DNA of 64,000 bases from Mucilaginibacter conchicola (lineage in GTDB: Bacteria > Bacteroidota > Bacteroidia > Sphingobacteriales > Sphingobacteriaceae): the NCBI RefSeq assembly GCF_003432115.1, contig NZ_QWDC01000001.1, forward strand, positions 1,917,420-1,981,419. Direction: 5' to 3'. This document shows, piece after piece, positions 9,329 through 18,785 of this stretch. The notes below the pieces were generated by a model. The model did no database searches. It had not been told where the DNA came from and saw only the letters and a list, made by a program, of their open reading frames with translations. The position numbers and the translations under genes were made by a program. The stretch's first letter is position 1. Each line of letters starts with the position of its first letter.

Positions 9329-10711
9329 ATGAGTGCAACACCCGTTATAGCCATATTTGATGTTGGGAAGACCAATAAAAAACTATTCTTGTTTGATGAG
9401 AACTACCAAATAGTTTTTGAAAAGACCGCCCGTTTCTTGGAGACGGTTGATGAAGATGGCTTCCCCTGTGAGAATATTGAGAGCCTGAGGCTTTCGGTGT
9501 TCGATTCGCTGAGCGAGGTTTTCAGGATGCCTCAGTTTAAAGTAAAAGCGGTAAATTTTTCGGCCTATGGCGCAAGCTTTATTTACGTTGGCGAGGATGG
9601 CAAACCGCTTACACCCTTGTACAATTACCTGAAAGAGTTTCCCGAAGAACTGAGCGAACAGTTTTACGCCAAATACGGCGGTAAAGATAAAGTAAGCGTG
9701 CAAACAGCATCACCTGCACTGGGTAGTTTAAACAGCGGTTTACAGCTTTACCGTTTAAAAAAAGAACAGCCGGATGTATTCAATCGCGTGGCGAACGCGT
9801 TGCATCTGCCGCAATACATGAGTTACCTGCTCACCGGTAAAGCCTATTCTGATCTCACCAGCATTGGCTGCCACACCTGCCTTTGGGATTTTGAACAGAA
9901 CCGCTACCACGAGTGGACACAGCAGGAAGGTATCGCGTTAAAACTGCCATCCATCCAACCCGCCAACAAGGTGATGCCGGTTTTATTTCCCGGTAATAAT
10001 TACAAGGTGGGTATTGGTTTGCACGATAGCTCTGCTGCGCTTATCCCCTACCTGGTTAACTTTCATGAGCCTTTCATACTTATAAGTACCGGTACCTGGT
10101 GCATCAGCTTAAACCCTTTTAACCAGCAGCCTTTAACCACCGATGAGTTAAAAGACGATTGCCTCAGCTACCTGCAATACCAGGGCAAACCGGTAAAAGC
10201 ATCGAGGTTATTTTCTGGTAACGAGCACGAGCAACAGGTAAAACGCATTGCCGCCCATTTTGATACGGATATCATCAAATACCGCAACGTTGTTTTTGAC
10301 CCTGAGATCATCAATTATTTAAAATCGAAAGAGTTATCAGTAGAGCAGGATCCACGCGCCAAAATCTCAGCCTTTGGCAAGAGGGACCTTTCTGAGTATC
10401 GTAACGATACTGAGGCCTACCATCAACTGATCCTTGATCTGGTTAACATCCAGGTATACTCTACAGGGCTTGTGTTAAAAGGTACCAAAGTGAAGCGCAT
10501 ATTTGTAGACGGCGGCTTTAGTAAAAACAGTGTGTTTATGCACCTGCTGGCGCAGGCATTTCCAAACATAGAAGTATTCTCGGCGTCAATGGCGCAAGCT
10601 ACCGCGGTTGGTGCTGCGTTAGCTATCCACAAAGAATGGAATTCCAAACCTGTCCCAAATGATATAATTCAATTAAAATATTATTCGGCCAACCAAACAA
10701 TTGATATATAA
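9329..10711 (+). CDS. rhaB: Rhamnulokinase, FGGY carbohydrate kinase family
   Basis: This enzyme phosphorylates L-rhamnulose with ATP to L-rhamnulose-1-phosphate, the substrate of the aldolase fusion upstream. The 460-residue protein has the FGGY two-domain layout: phosphate-1 motif IFDVGKTNKK at about residues 8-18, ISTGTWCISLNPF around 255 and the adenosine motif FVDGGFSKN around 390. The FGGY family alone does not separate rhamnulokinase from fuculokinase; the operon context decides. It is the last gene of the rha run. I see no strong terminator hairpin in the 85 bp before the convergent PAP2 gene. Confidence 0.88.
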   Translation: MSATPVIAIFDVGKTNKKLFLFDENYQIVFEKTARFLETVDEDGFPCENIESLRLSVFDSLSEVFRMPQFKVKAVNFSAYGASFIYVGEDGKPLTPLYNYLKEFPEELSEQFYAKYGGKDKVSVQTASPALGSLNSGLQLYRLKKEQPDVFNRVANALHLPQYMSYLLTGKAYSDLTSIGCHTCLWDFEQNRYHEWTQQEGIALKLPSIQPANKVMPVLFPGNNYKVGIGLHDSSAALIPYLVNFHEPFILISTGTWCISLNPFNQQPLTTDELKDDCLSYLQYQGKPVKASRLFSGNEHEQQVKRIAAHFDTDIIKYRNVVFDPEIINYLKSKELSVEQDPRAKISAFGKRDLSEYRNDTEAYHQLILDLVNIQVYSTGLVLKGTKVKRIFVDGGFSKNSVFMHLLAQAFPNIEVFSASMAQATAVGAALAIHKEWNSKPVPNDIIQLKYYSANQTIDI

Positions 10712-10796
10712 ATAAGCAATTGCCGTAGAGTATCGCGAATATTAACCATCTGTAACTACTTAAGAGTAAGCATATCTTGAACAAGGTGGCTTTTCT

Positions 10797-11396
10797 TTAA
10801 TGCACCTGCTTATGCAGCCATTTGTTAAGCTTAAAAGTTAAGAACGCCGAGCCTGCCCCTACCAGCGCGCCACCTAATACATCGCTGGGGTAATGCACAC
10901 CCAGGTACATACGCGAGTAACCCACCGCAGATGCATAAGCAAAAGATGGTGCTATCACATACCATTTAGGAAAGCTCAAACTTAACGATGTAGCCGTTGC
11001 AAACGCTGTTGAGGTATGGCCTGATGGGAAGGAGTAATCGGTAGCGTTTGATTTGCCGTAAAACAACTCCGGATGTGCGATATATGGCCTGTCGCGGTGA
11101 ACAACATTCTTTAGCAATACGGTTGCACCCTCAGCTAACAATACAGCGCCGCCGGTTTCAAGTGCTTTTATTTTCAACTCTTTATCGTTTGTGGCAAAGC
11201 CTGTAGCCAGCATGGCAACAGGTGCGCCAAACACTACTATGTAATCGCTTTTTGATACGCCTTTCCAAAAACCATCAGCACCGGATGGCGGGCCATTGAA
11301 CTGTTGCAGTAAACGAATATCTAAATTTTGCGCCCCGGCACCTATCGAACTAAATACGCAGATAACAAGAACAAATGCATTTCTGAACTTTCGCAT
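10797..11396 (-). CDS. PAP2-family membrane phosphatase
   Basis: This 199-residue protein has a signal peptide ending GAGA and all three motifs of the PAP2/acid phosphatase family: KNVVHRDRP at 96-104, PSGH at 124-127 and SRMYLGVHYPSD with Arg162, His168 and Asp172. Members dephosphorylate lipid phosphates such as phosphatidic acid or undecaprenyl pyrophosphate at the membrane. Only weakly hydrophobic helices are visible, so it may be periplasmic or loosely membrane-bound. It is divergent from the two-component response regulator gene, and a half-site of that system's putative box lies in the shared promoter region. The actual substrate cannot be told. Confidence 0.85.
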   Translation of the reverse strand: MRKFRNAFVLVICVFSSIGAGAQNLDIRLLQQFNGPPSGADGFWKGVSKSDYIVVFGAPVAMLATGFATNDKELKIKALETGGAVLLAEGATVLLKNVVHRDRPYIAHPELFYGKSNATDYSFPSGHTSTAFATATSLSLSFPKWYVIAPSFAYASAVGYSRMYLGVHYPSDVLGGALVGAGSAFLTFKLNKWLHKQVH

Positions 11397-11500
11397 TCAC
11401 TAAAGAATGCCTTAAATCTGTTTAAATTCTGGAATTTTTATTAGAACATTGGCCGGGCATAATCCCTATATTTAAAAATAATGGCAGGGCAATTAATTTC

Positions 11501-11521
11501 CACAAAATTTATCCAGAATTG
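11501..11521 (+). promoter_or_regulatory. Putative response-regulator box, tandem half-sites, in front of the regulator's own gene
   Basis: CACAAAATT at 11501-11509 and TCCAGAATT at 11512-11520 form a direct repeat with 11-bp period, ending right at the regulator start codon. The 19 bases from 11503 to 11521 recur identically at 13482-13500 before the pump operon. An inverted TCCAGAATT also lies at 11425-11433. OmpR-family regulators bind such tandem repeats, so autoregulation is inferred. Confidence 0.55.
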
Positions 11522-12220
11522 ATGATGAGCTTTGAAACCATTGTGAAAGTATTGGTAATTGAAGACGAGCCGGGCCTGCGCGACAGCATCCGCGATTATT
11601 TTACCGAGGGCGGTAATATTTGCGAAACTGCCCATGATTATGAGAGCGCGCTGCAAAAGATAAACCTTTACAGGTACGATTGCATCCTGCTGGATATTAC
11701 CCTGCCCAACGGCAACGGCCTTGATATACTGGAAACCCTGAAAGCCAACCATCACCCTGACGGGGTATTGATCATCTCGGCCAAAAACTCGTTAGACGAC
11801 AGGCTGCACGGCCTTGATCTTGGAGCCGATGATTACCTGACCAAGCCTTTTCACCTTTCAGAACTGAAAGCCCGCGTTATGGCCATCGTTCGCCGTAAAT
11901 CATTTAACGGTAACCGCGAGATCATCTTTAACGAGATAACTGTTGACCTTTTAGCCAAACAGGTTTCTGTAAACGAAACACCGGTTAAACTCACCAAAAA
12001 AGAGTATGCGCTATTGTTATATTTTATCGCCAATAAAGGTAAGGTGATCTCTAAAAATGCTATTGCAGAACATTTATGGGGCGATGAGATAGATATATCA
12101 GACAACTTTGATTTTATCTATTCGCACATCAAAAACCTGAGGAAAAAACTGATAGATGCCGGTGCAGGCGATTACATTCAATCAACTTACGGCATGGGCT
12201 ATAAATTTGGCGAACATTGA
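11522..12220 (+). CDS. OmpR/PhoB-family response regulator
   Basis: This 232-residue regulator pairs with the kinase encoded directly after it. The receiver domain has the acidic pair in VIEDEPG, the phosphoacceptor Asp in ILLDITLPN near residue 58 and Lys in DDYLTKPF near 108. A winged-helix Trans_reg_C domain fills the C-terminal half, ending YIQSTYGMGYKFGEH. I took the first ATG at 11522; a TTG at 11519 and an ATG at 11525 are alternatives. Its stop overlaps the kinase start. Tandem repeats before this gene, before the pump operon at 13518 and before 19976 suggest that it controls all three (inference). Confidence 0.92.
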   Translation: MMSFETIVKVLVIEDEPGLRDSIRDYFTEGGNICETAHDYESALQKINLYRYDCILLDITLPNGNGLDILETLKANHHPDGVLIISAKNSLDDRLHGLDLGADDYLTKPFHLSELKARVMAIVRRKSFNGNREIIFNEITVDLLAKQVSVNETPVKLTKKEYALLLYFIANKGKVISKNAIAEHLWGDEIDISDNFDFIYSHIKNLRKKLIDAGAGDYIQSTYGMGYKFGEH

Positions 12221-13470
12221 AATTAATAGACCGCTACAACCGCATAAGCCTATTGGTGACAATTGCTATTATCATTGTCACGGGTTTTGTGTACTATCTC
12301 ACCATCAGCTATATCCTCACCAACCGGGTTGATCGCGACCTTCTTGTTGAAGAGAACGAGATCTTCGCCTACGTAAAACTGAATAAAGCCCTGCCCCAGG
12401 TATTTAAATCAGATGGCTTAAAGATCAGGTTTGTGCCTTCTGCAACAGACGATATTGCCCGCAGTTTTGGCAACGCCATGTTTTATAACGAGGAAGAGAA
12501 CGAGCAGGAAGCCGGGCGCATGCTCACCAGTTCGGTAAAGGTGGGCGGCAAAACTTATCGCATCGAGATCATTGAATCAAAAGTGGAGACCGAGTATCTG
12601 ATCAGGTTTATATTTTTCATTACACTGGGCATTATACTGGTACTGCTAACACTTTTGCTTATTATTAACCGCATTTTGGTGAGGCGTTTATGGAAACCTT
12701 TTTACCGCATACTGGAAGGTATTAAACTTTTTAACCTGGCTGATAAAAACGGTATTAACCCGGTAACAAGTGATATTGACGAGTTCAGAGATCTAAATGT
12801 AGAGGTTACTGCCATGTCTGGCCGGGTGATGAATGATTATCAATCACTAAAAGGTTTTGTGGAGAACGCCGCCCATGAGTTGATGACACCCTTGGCTGTG
12901 ATCAACTCCAAACTGGATACCCTGATGCAGGTAGGCGAAATGACCGACAAGCAAGGCGAGATCATCAGCGAAGTGTATCACACCGTGGGCAGGTTAAAAA
13001 AGCTCAACCGCTCAATGTTGCTCCTCTCGAGGATAGAGAACAAGCTAATGGCCGAGCGTGAAACGATAGACCTTGCTGAGTTTATTGACGATAAGCTTAA
13101 CGAATTTCAGGAACTGCTGGCAGAGCGTGGCATCGGTATCAGCAAAGATTTAAAACCGTGCCCCGTAACCATTAACCGCGACTTATTAACGGTGATGCTA
13201 AACAACCTGTTGGGTAATGCTATTCTGCACAATACAGCAAACGGGCAAATTGAGATCCGTTTAAACCAAAATGAACTGGTAATTTCTAACACGGGTGCCA
13301 ACACTGCCTTAAACGAGCAAAAGGTTTTACAGCGTTTTTACAAATCGCCAGAGTCTGAAGGCAGCGGCCTGGGCCTTACCCTGGTGAAAGAAATCTGCGA
13401 TAGTTACGGCTATCTGTTCGGCTATAGTTTTGAGGCCGGGCTGCATTTATTTGAGATAAAATTTCAATAG
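12217..13470 (+). CDS. Sensor histidine kinase
   Basis: This 417-residue membrane kinase has two transmembrane helices (about 11-34 and 128-151) flanking a periplasmic sensor of about 95 residues. A HisKA domain follows with the phospho-accepting His220 in ENAAHELMTPLAV, then a HATPase domain with the N-box LNNLLGNAILHN and the G-box GSGLGLTLVKEI. It starts with TTG, overlapping the response regulator stop, so the two are translationally coupled. The RND pump operon begins 48 bp downstream. The signal sensed is unknown; an envelope stress or toxic compound handled by the pump is plausible. Confidence 0.92.
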   Translation: MKLIDRYNRISLLVTIAIIIVTGFVYYLTISYILTNRVDRDLLVEENEIFAYVKLNKALPQVFKSDGLKIRFVPSATDDIARSFGNAMFYNEEENEQEAGRMLTSSVKVGGKTYRIEIIESKVETEYLIRFIFFITLGIILVLLTLLLIINRILVRRLWKPFYRILEGIKLFNLADKNGINPVTSDIDEFRDLNVEVTAMSGRVMNDYQSLKGFVENAAHELMTPLAVINSKLDTLMQVGEMTDKQGEIISEVYHTVGRLKKLNRSMLLLSRIENKLMAERETIDLAEFIDDKLNEFQELLAERGIGISKDLKPCPVTINRDLLTVMLNNLLGNAILHNTANGQIEIRLNQNELVISNTGANTALNEQKVLQRFYKSPESEGSGLGLTLVKEICDSYGYLFGYSFEAGLHLFEIKFQ

Positions 13471-13479
13471 CCATACGCA

Positions 13480-13499
13480 TCCAAAATTTATCCAGAATT
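13480..13499 (+). promoter_or_regulatory. Putative response-regulator box in front of the efflux operon
   Basis: TCCAAAATT at 13480-13488 and TCCAGAATT at 13491-13499 are direct repeats 11 bp apart that match in 8 of 9 bases. The site ends 18 bp before the efflux gene start. It is nearly identical to the site before the regulator gene at 11501-11521. Confidence 0.6.
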
Positions 13500-13517
13500 G
13501 GCATTTAGTTTCGTTGC

Positions 13518-14753
13518 ATGAAGCAACGATATCTCTTCTTGTTCCTCATACTCATAAGCACTGTTGCCAGGGCGCAAAATCATACGCTTGACGATTTTGT
13601 ACAGTCGGCCATCAAAAACAGCCCCCTCATACGCGATCTGAACAACCAGATCCTGGCCGGCCAGATAGATAGTGTGCGATTGCGCGCAGGTTTCAGGCCA
13701 CAAATTACAGGCAGCGTAATGGGGCTATATGCACCTGTTATAAAAAGCTACGGCTACTCCACCGCTATCACCAACGGGCAGCAGTTAACCGGACTGGTTA
13801 CTATAGATAAGCAATTCATAGGCAAAGGATATCTGAATGCGCAATTGCTCAGCATCCTTAATCAAAAAGATTCTATAAAAAACACCATCCGCCTCTCTGA
13901 GCAGGACCTGCGAAAAACTATAGCGGCGCAATATATAACCGCCTACGGCAGCCAGGAACAGCAACGTTTTAATGCCGAAATTGTACAGCTACTTACCAAA
14001 GAAGAGCAGGTACTGTTAAAACTTACCCGCAGCAATGTTTACCGACAAAGTGATTACCTTACCTTTCTGGTAACCCTTAAGCAGGCCGAGCTACAAAAGA
14101 AACAAGCCGAACTGCAATACAAAGCCGATTACAGCACCCTTAAATACCTTGCAGGTATGCGTGATACCGTGTTGGATACCCTGAGCAGGCCCGACATCAG
14201 AAACACCTTACTCGCAGACAGATCATCCAGCATTTTCTTTAAGCAGTTTCAGTTGGATAGCGTCAGGATCAAAAATGCGCATCAGTTGATTGATTATAGT
14301 TACAAGCCCAAATTCCACCTTTTTGTCGATGGTGGTTACAACTCAGATCTTACGGTTGATTATTATAAAAACCTTGGCGCCAGCGCGGGCTTCGGGTTAA
14401 GCATCCCTATTTATGATGGCGGGCAACGGAAGCTGGCGCACCGTAAAATTCAGTTAGAGGAGAATACCCGCCAGCAATACAAGCAATTTTTTGAGCAGCA
14501 GTACAGCCAGCAAATTTATCAGTTAAAAGATCAGATAAAAGGCTACGACCAGTTACTGGCTGATATTAAAAGCCAGTTCAAATATTCTGAATCGCTTATT
14601 AAAGTTGATACCAAACTGATGCAAACCGGCGACCTTAAAATTGCCGACCTGATATTGGCCATCAACAACTACCTGTCTACTAAAAACCTGTTGACCACTA
14701 ACCTTATAGCGCAGCTACAACTCATTAATCAATTGAATTATTGGAACAAATAA
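13518..14753 (+). CDS. TolC-family outer-membrane efflux protein
   Basis: This 411-residue protein is the outer-membrane channel of the tripartite pump encoded with the next two genes. It has a signal peptide ending STVARA. Long alpha-helical stretches rich in Gln, Lys and Glu (for example LKQAELQKKQAELQYKADY) and strand segments such as FHLFVDGGYNSD and GFGLSIPIYDGGQRK are typical of the OEP fold. It is somewhat short for TolC, as is common for Bacteroidota versions. The adaptor gene starts 1 bp after its stop. The start is supported by the clean signal peptide. Confidence 0.9.
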   Translation: MKQRYLFLFLILISTVARAQNHTLDDFVQSAIKNSPLIRDLNNQILAGQIDSVRLRAGFRPQITGSVMGLYAPVIKSYGYSTAITNGQQLTGLVTIDKQFIGKGYLNAQLLSILNQKDSIKNTIRLSEQDLRKTIAAQYITAYGSQEQQRFNAEIVQLLTKEEQVLLKLTRSNVYRQSDYLTFLVTLKQAELQKKQAELQYKADYSTLKYLAGMRDTVLDTLSRPDIRNTLLADRSSSIFFKQFQLDSVRIKNAHQLIDYSYKPKFHLFVDGGYNSDLTVDYYKNLGASAGFGLSIPIYDGGQRKLAHRKIQLEENTRQQYKQFFEQQYSQQIYQLKDQIKGYDQLLADIKSQFKYSESLIKVDTKLMQTGDLKIADLILAINNYLSTKNLLTTNLIAQLQLINQLNYWNK

Positions 14754-14754
14754 T

Positions 14755-15681
14755 ATGACCAGGCACCACTATATTTTAATGCTCGTTTTAAGTGCTTTTG
14801 CGTTCTCATCCTGCTCAAGCGGCGGCAGCACAGCTGAAGAGGAAAGCACGCCGACCGCTGTAACCCATGTAACCGTTACCCATATAGAGCAAGGCGCGCT
14901 CACAGACACCATAACACTCAATGCAACCTCAACATTCCTGCAAAAGAATTACGTTAAGGCCAATGCCATTGGCTATATCAACAAAGTAAACATCAAGCCA
15001 GGCGAATATGTGCATAAAGGCCAACTGCTTTTTACGATTAAAACCAAAGAGGCGCAAAGCATTGGCAACACTATCAATGTTCTGGATACTACTTTTAAAT
15101 TTTCGGGGGTTAACCGCATTGTTGCGTCAACCAACGGCTATGTAACGCAATTAACCCACCAACTGGGCGATTATGTGCAGGATGGCGAACAGTTAGCTGT
15201 TATAAGTGACCATAACAGCTTTGCTTTTCTGCTGCAGGTACCTTATGAGTTGCACCAGTTGATGGCACATAACCAAACCCTGCAACTCACCTTGCCCGAT
15301 GGCACTCAATTAAACGGGCAGGTAGCATCAACTATGCCATCGGTTGATTCGCTTGCCCAAACCCAGGGCCTGGTGATAAAAGTGAATAGCGCGCAGCCTT
15401 TGCCGGAGAACCTGGTAGCCAAAGCACGCTTGATAAAAGCGGCAAAGAGCAATGCGGCCATGCTGCCAAAATCTGCCGTGTTAGCCAACGAGACGCTGAC
15501 TGAGTTTTGGGTAATGAAGATCATCAATGATAGCACGGCAGTGAAGATACTCGTGAAAAAAGGCATCGAGACCAGCGCTAAGGTAGAACTCCTCTCGCCG
15601 GTGTTTCAGCCGTCAGACAGGATCATTGAGACCGGAAATTATGGATTGGCCGATACCGCCAAAATAAGGATAACACAATAA
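14755..15681 (+). CDS. RND efflux periplasmic adaptor (membrane fusion protein), lipoprotein
   Basis: This 308-residue adaptor links the inner-membrane pump to the outer-membrane channel. A lipobox, FSSC with Cys20, indicates a lipid anchor. The biotinyl-lipoyl-like halves are visible as INKVNIKPGEYVHKGQLLFTI near residue 77 and VTQLTHQLGDYVQDGEQLAVI near 128. Beta-barrel segments follow (LPDGTQLNGQVAS). The alpha-hairpin between the lipoyl halves is very short, so contact with the channel must differ from AcrA-type pumps. Its stop overlaps the ATG of the pump gene by one base. Confidence 0.9.
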   Translation: MTRHHYILMLVLSAFAFSSCSSGGSTAEEESTPTAVTHVTVTHIEQGALTDTITLNATSTFLQKNYVKANAIGYINKVNIKPGEYVHKGQLLFTIKTKEAQSIGNTINVLDTTFKFSGVNRIVASTNGYVTQLTHQLGDYVQDGEQLAVISDHNSFAFLLQVPYELHQLMAHNQTLQLTLPDGTQLNGQVASTMPSVDSLAQTQGLVIKVNSAQPLPENLVAKARLIKAAKSNAAMLPKSAVLANETLTEFWVMKIINDSTAVKILVKKGIETSAKVELLSPVFQPSDRIIETGNYGLADTAKIRITQ

Positions 15682-18600
15682 TGAGAACAGCTGAAGACTT
15701 CTTTGTACGGCACAGAAAGCCGGTGAGCCTGCTACTGCTCATTATATTGCTGGGAGGCGCCTTTGCCTACTCGCGCATGCAAACTTCCCTTTTCCCCGAG
15801 ATCACGTTTCCTAAAATAAAGATCATTGCCGATGCCGGCCTGCAGCCGGTTGATAAGATGATGGTAAGCGTTACCAAACCTCTGGAGAATGCGGTTAAAC
15901 AGGTACCCGGCCTGCAATACGTGCGCAGTACCACCAGTCGCGGCAGCTGCGAGATCTCGGCCTTTATGAACTGGAATGCTGATATCGATATCAGCCAGCA
16001 ACGGATAGAATCGAGCATTAACCAGATCAAAAACAACCTGCCGCCAGAGCTGAATGTGACGGTTCAAAAAATGAACCCATCTATATTGCCGGTAAGCGGG
16101 TACACGCTGGAGAGCCATACTAAATCGCCAATTGAACTGAAACAAATAGCGACTTATACGGTAAAACCTTTCCTGTCGCAGGTTTCGGGCGTGTCTGATA
16201 TCCGTGTTATAGGTGGTAAAAACAAGGAATACTGGCTTATCCTCAATATCCAAAAAATGAGCGCGCTGGGCATTACGCCTGATATGGTGAGCAACGCGCT
16301 TACGCAAACAAACTTCATCAAATCAGAAGGGTACCTTTCGGCTTATAAAATGCTTTACCTCACGGTGATGAACGCTACGGTAAGCACCCGCGACCAGCTT
16401 TCTGAAGTGGTGATCAGCAACGACCGCAAGCGCGTGGTACAGCTAAAAGACATTGCCGATGTACAAATAAACCCGGGGATTGAATACACCAAGATCAACG
16501 CAAACGGACACGATGGTGTGCTGGTAGCAGTCATTAAACAACCTGATGCCAACCTTGTGCAGTTATCTGATGATATGGGTAAAAAAATCTCGGCGCTGCA
16601 AAAGATCTTGCCCGCCGGCGTAACCATTAAACCATATTACGTACAGGCCGATTTTGTGAATACCGCCATCCGCAGCGTAAGCGATTCGCTTTGGATAGGT
16701 TTGGCGCTGGCCATTGTGGTGGCTATCATCTTCCTGCGCTCGGTAAAGGCAAGTGCCACTATCTTGATAACTATTCCGGTTACATTGGGGCTTACATTGC
16801 TCATTCTTTATGTACAAGGCTACACGCTCAACATTATGACGCTGGGTGCCGTTGCCGCAGCCATAGGTTTAATAATTGATGACGCTATTGTAGTGGTTGA
16901 ACAGATCCACCGCACACACGAAGAGCATCCCGAAGAATCTACTAAAACCCTGCTGCATAAAGCCATCAGCTATTTACTTCCAGCAATGATAGGCTCATCT
17001 ATCAGCACCATAGTTATATTTGTACCCTTCATATTGATGACCGGTGTGGCGGGTGCCTATTTCAAAGTAATGACCAGCACCATGATCATTACGCTCATAT
17101 CATCATTCTTCGTCACCTGGTTAGGTTTGCCTATTATCTATTTGCTGCTTACCAGGCATAAACCAAAAAAAGCAGCCCTAAAGCAAGAAGAGCATCATGT
17201 AAAAAAACAGCGCTGGGTATCATTTTTCATCCACAAACCCGTGGTCAGTATTGTGTTCGCATTGATATTAATAGCCGTTATAGCTTTCATACCCGGCAGG
17301 CTGGATAGTGGCTTTTTACCCGACATGGACGAAGGCAGCATTGTATTGGACTATACCTCGCCGCCGGGAACCTCTTTAGATGAGACAGACCGGATGCTGC
17401 GCGAGATTGAAAAAGCTATTATTAAGCACCCCGATGTTGCGGCCTACTCCCGCCGTACGGGTACACAAATGGGATTTTTTATCACCGAACCCAACACAGG
17501 CGACTACCTGATACAACTAAAAAAGAACCATAAAGAAACATCAGAAGAAGTTATCAGCGATCTGCGTACAGCCGTTGAAACAAGTCAACCGGCTTTACGG
17601 GTTGATTTTGGCCAGGTGATAGGCGATATGCTGGGCGACCTGATGACCTCTACCCAACCCATCGAAATAAAAGTTTTTGGCGATAACCAGGCTACACTGC
17701 AAAAACTCTCCAAACAAATAGCAGATGTAGTAACGAAGGTAAAAGGCACAGCCGATGTATTTGACGGCATAGTGATAGCTGGCCCATCGGTTGAGTTGCA
17801 GCCTGACTACAGCAAGTTGGCGCAGTACAATTTAACACCAAATGCTATACAAACACAGTTGCAAAATGCCTTAGATGGCACACAGGCCGGCATTGTGATC
17901 GAAAAAGAACAGCAATCTCCCGTGCGTATGGTTTACCCGGGGAACCGCTCGCTGGATATTAATGGCCTATCTAAACAAAGTATCTTTTTGAACGATGGTC
18001 GCCTTTTACCACTTTCAGAAGTAGCAAAAGTTAATATACATGCCGGCGATGCCGAGATACAGCGCGAAAACCTGCAGGCTATGGGCGTTATCACCGCCCG
18101 ATTAGACCAGGGTAGCTTAGGCAGTGTGATGCCTGTTATCCAAAAGGAGATCCAACAAAAGGTCAACTTGCCATCGGGTTATCATGTAGCTTATGGCGGT
18201 GCTTATGCCGAGCAACAGCAATCATTTAAAGAACTGCTTATCATCCTGGTAACGGCAAGTTTGCTGGTATTTTGTGTGATATTGTTTCTGTTCCGCGAGG
18301 TTAGGGTGGCATTTATCATTCTGAGTATAGCTGTGTTGGGTATCAGCGGGAGCTTTCTGGCTTTATTTTTAACGCACACGCCTTTAAACGTTGGCAGCTA
18401 TACGGGCCTCATCATGATAGTAGGTATTATTGGCGAGAATGCCATTTTCACCTTTTGGCAGTTCAGGGAAAGTGCACGTGAGGGTTCTGTTGATGATGCC
18501 ATAGTGTACTCGATCTCTACTCGCTTAAGGCCAAAATTGATGACAGCCCTCGGTGCTATCATCGCCCTGATGCCACTGGCCTTGGGTATAGGCGCGGGTG

Positions 18601-18725
18601 CACAGTTGCATCAGCCGCTGGCCATAGCCGTAATTGGTGGCTTTATAGTCGCCCTGCCCCTGCTGTTGGTTGTATTACCAAGCATGCTGAGGATAGTTTA
18701 TCGTAACAAACCTTTGACAGAATAA
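15681..18725 (+). CDS. RND-family efflux permease (AcrB/MdtF superfamily)
   Basis: This 1014-residue inner-membrane proton-driven exporter is the core of the pump. It has the duplicated RND layout with about twelve helices: helix 1 near residues 14-30, a block of helices at about 335-500, one near 525-545, and the last block at about 850-1005. The helix-4 stretch AAAIGLIIDDAIVVVEQIH carries the paired Asp residues used for proton relay. It is a few tens of residues shorter than AcrB. The substrate cannot be read from the sequence; heavy-metal signature motifs are not evident, so a drug, dye or metabolite is more likely. Confidence 0.92.
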   Translation: MRTAEDFFVRHRKPVSLLLLIILLGGAFAYSRMQTSLFPEITFPKIKIIADAGLQPVDKMMVSVTKPLENAVKQVPGLQYVRSTTSRGSCEISAFMNWNADIDISQQRIESSINQIKNNLPPELNVTVQKMNPSILPVSGYTLESHTKSPIELKQIATYTVKPFLSQVSGVSDIRVIGGKNKEYWLILNIQKMSALGITPDMVSNALTQTNFIKSEGYLSAYKMLYLTVMNATVSTRDQLSEVVISNDRKRVVQLKDIADVQINPGIEYTKINANGHDGVLVAVIKQPDANLVQLSDDMGKKISALQKILPAGVTIKPYYVQADFVNTAIRSVSDSLWIGLALAIVVAIIFLRSVKASATILITIPVTLGLTLLILYVQGYTLNIMTLGAVAAAIGLIIDDAIVVVEQIHRTHEEHPEESTKTLLHKAISYLLPAMIGSSISTIVIFVPFILMTGVAGAYFKVMTSTMIITLISSFFVTWLGLPIIYLLLTRHKPKKAALKQEEHHVKKQRWVSFFIHKPVVSIVFALILIAVIAFIPGRLDSGFLPDMDEGSIVLDYTSPPGTSLDETDRMLREIEKAIIKHPDVAAYSRRTGTQMGFFITEPNTGDYLIQLKKNHKETSEEVISDLRTAVETSQPALRVDFGQVIGDMLGDLMTSTQPIEIKVFGDNQATLQKLSKQIADVVTKVKGTADVFDGIVIAGPSVELQPDYSKLAQYNLTPNAIQTQLQNALDGTQAGIVIEKEQQSPVRMVYPGNRSLDINGLSKQSIFLNDGRLLPLSEVAKVNIHAGDAEIQRENLQAMGVITARLDQGSLGSVMPVIQKEIQQKVNLPSGYHVAYGGAYAEQQQSFKELLIILVTASLLVFCVILFLFREVRVAFIILSIAVLGISGSFLALFLTHTPLNVGSYTGLIMIVGIIGENAIFTFWQFRESAREGSVDDAIVYSISTRLRPKLMTALGAIIALMPLALGIGAGAQLHQPLAIAVIGGFIVALPLLLVVLPSMLRIVYRNKPLTE

Positions 18726-18785
18726 GGCCGCATTTTACAGGATTAAAACAGATTTGACCATCATCATTGTCATAAAAAATAAGAT

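Noticed and set aside
15732..16307. 191-codon open frame antisense to the RND permease gene
   Set aside because: Lies entirely in the RND gene; composition (Arg, His and Gln rich) is typical of an antisense shadow.
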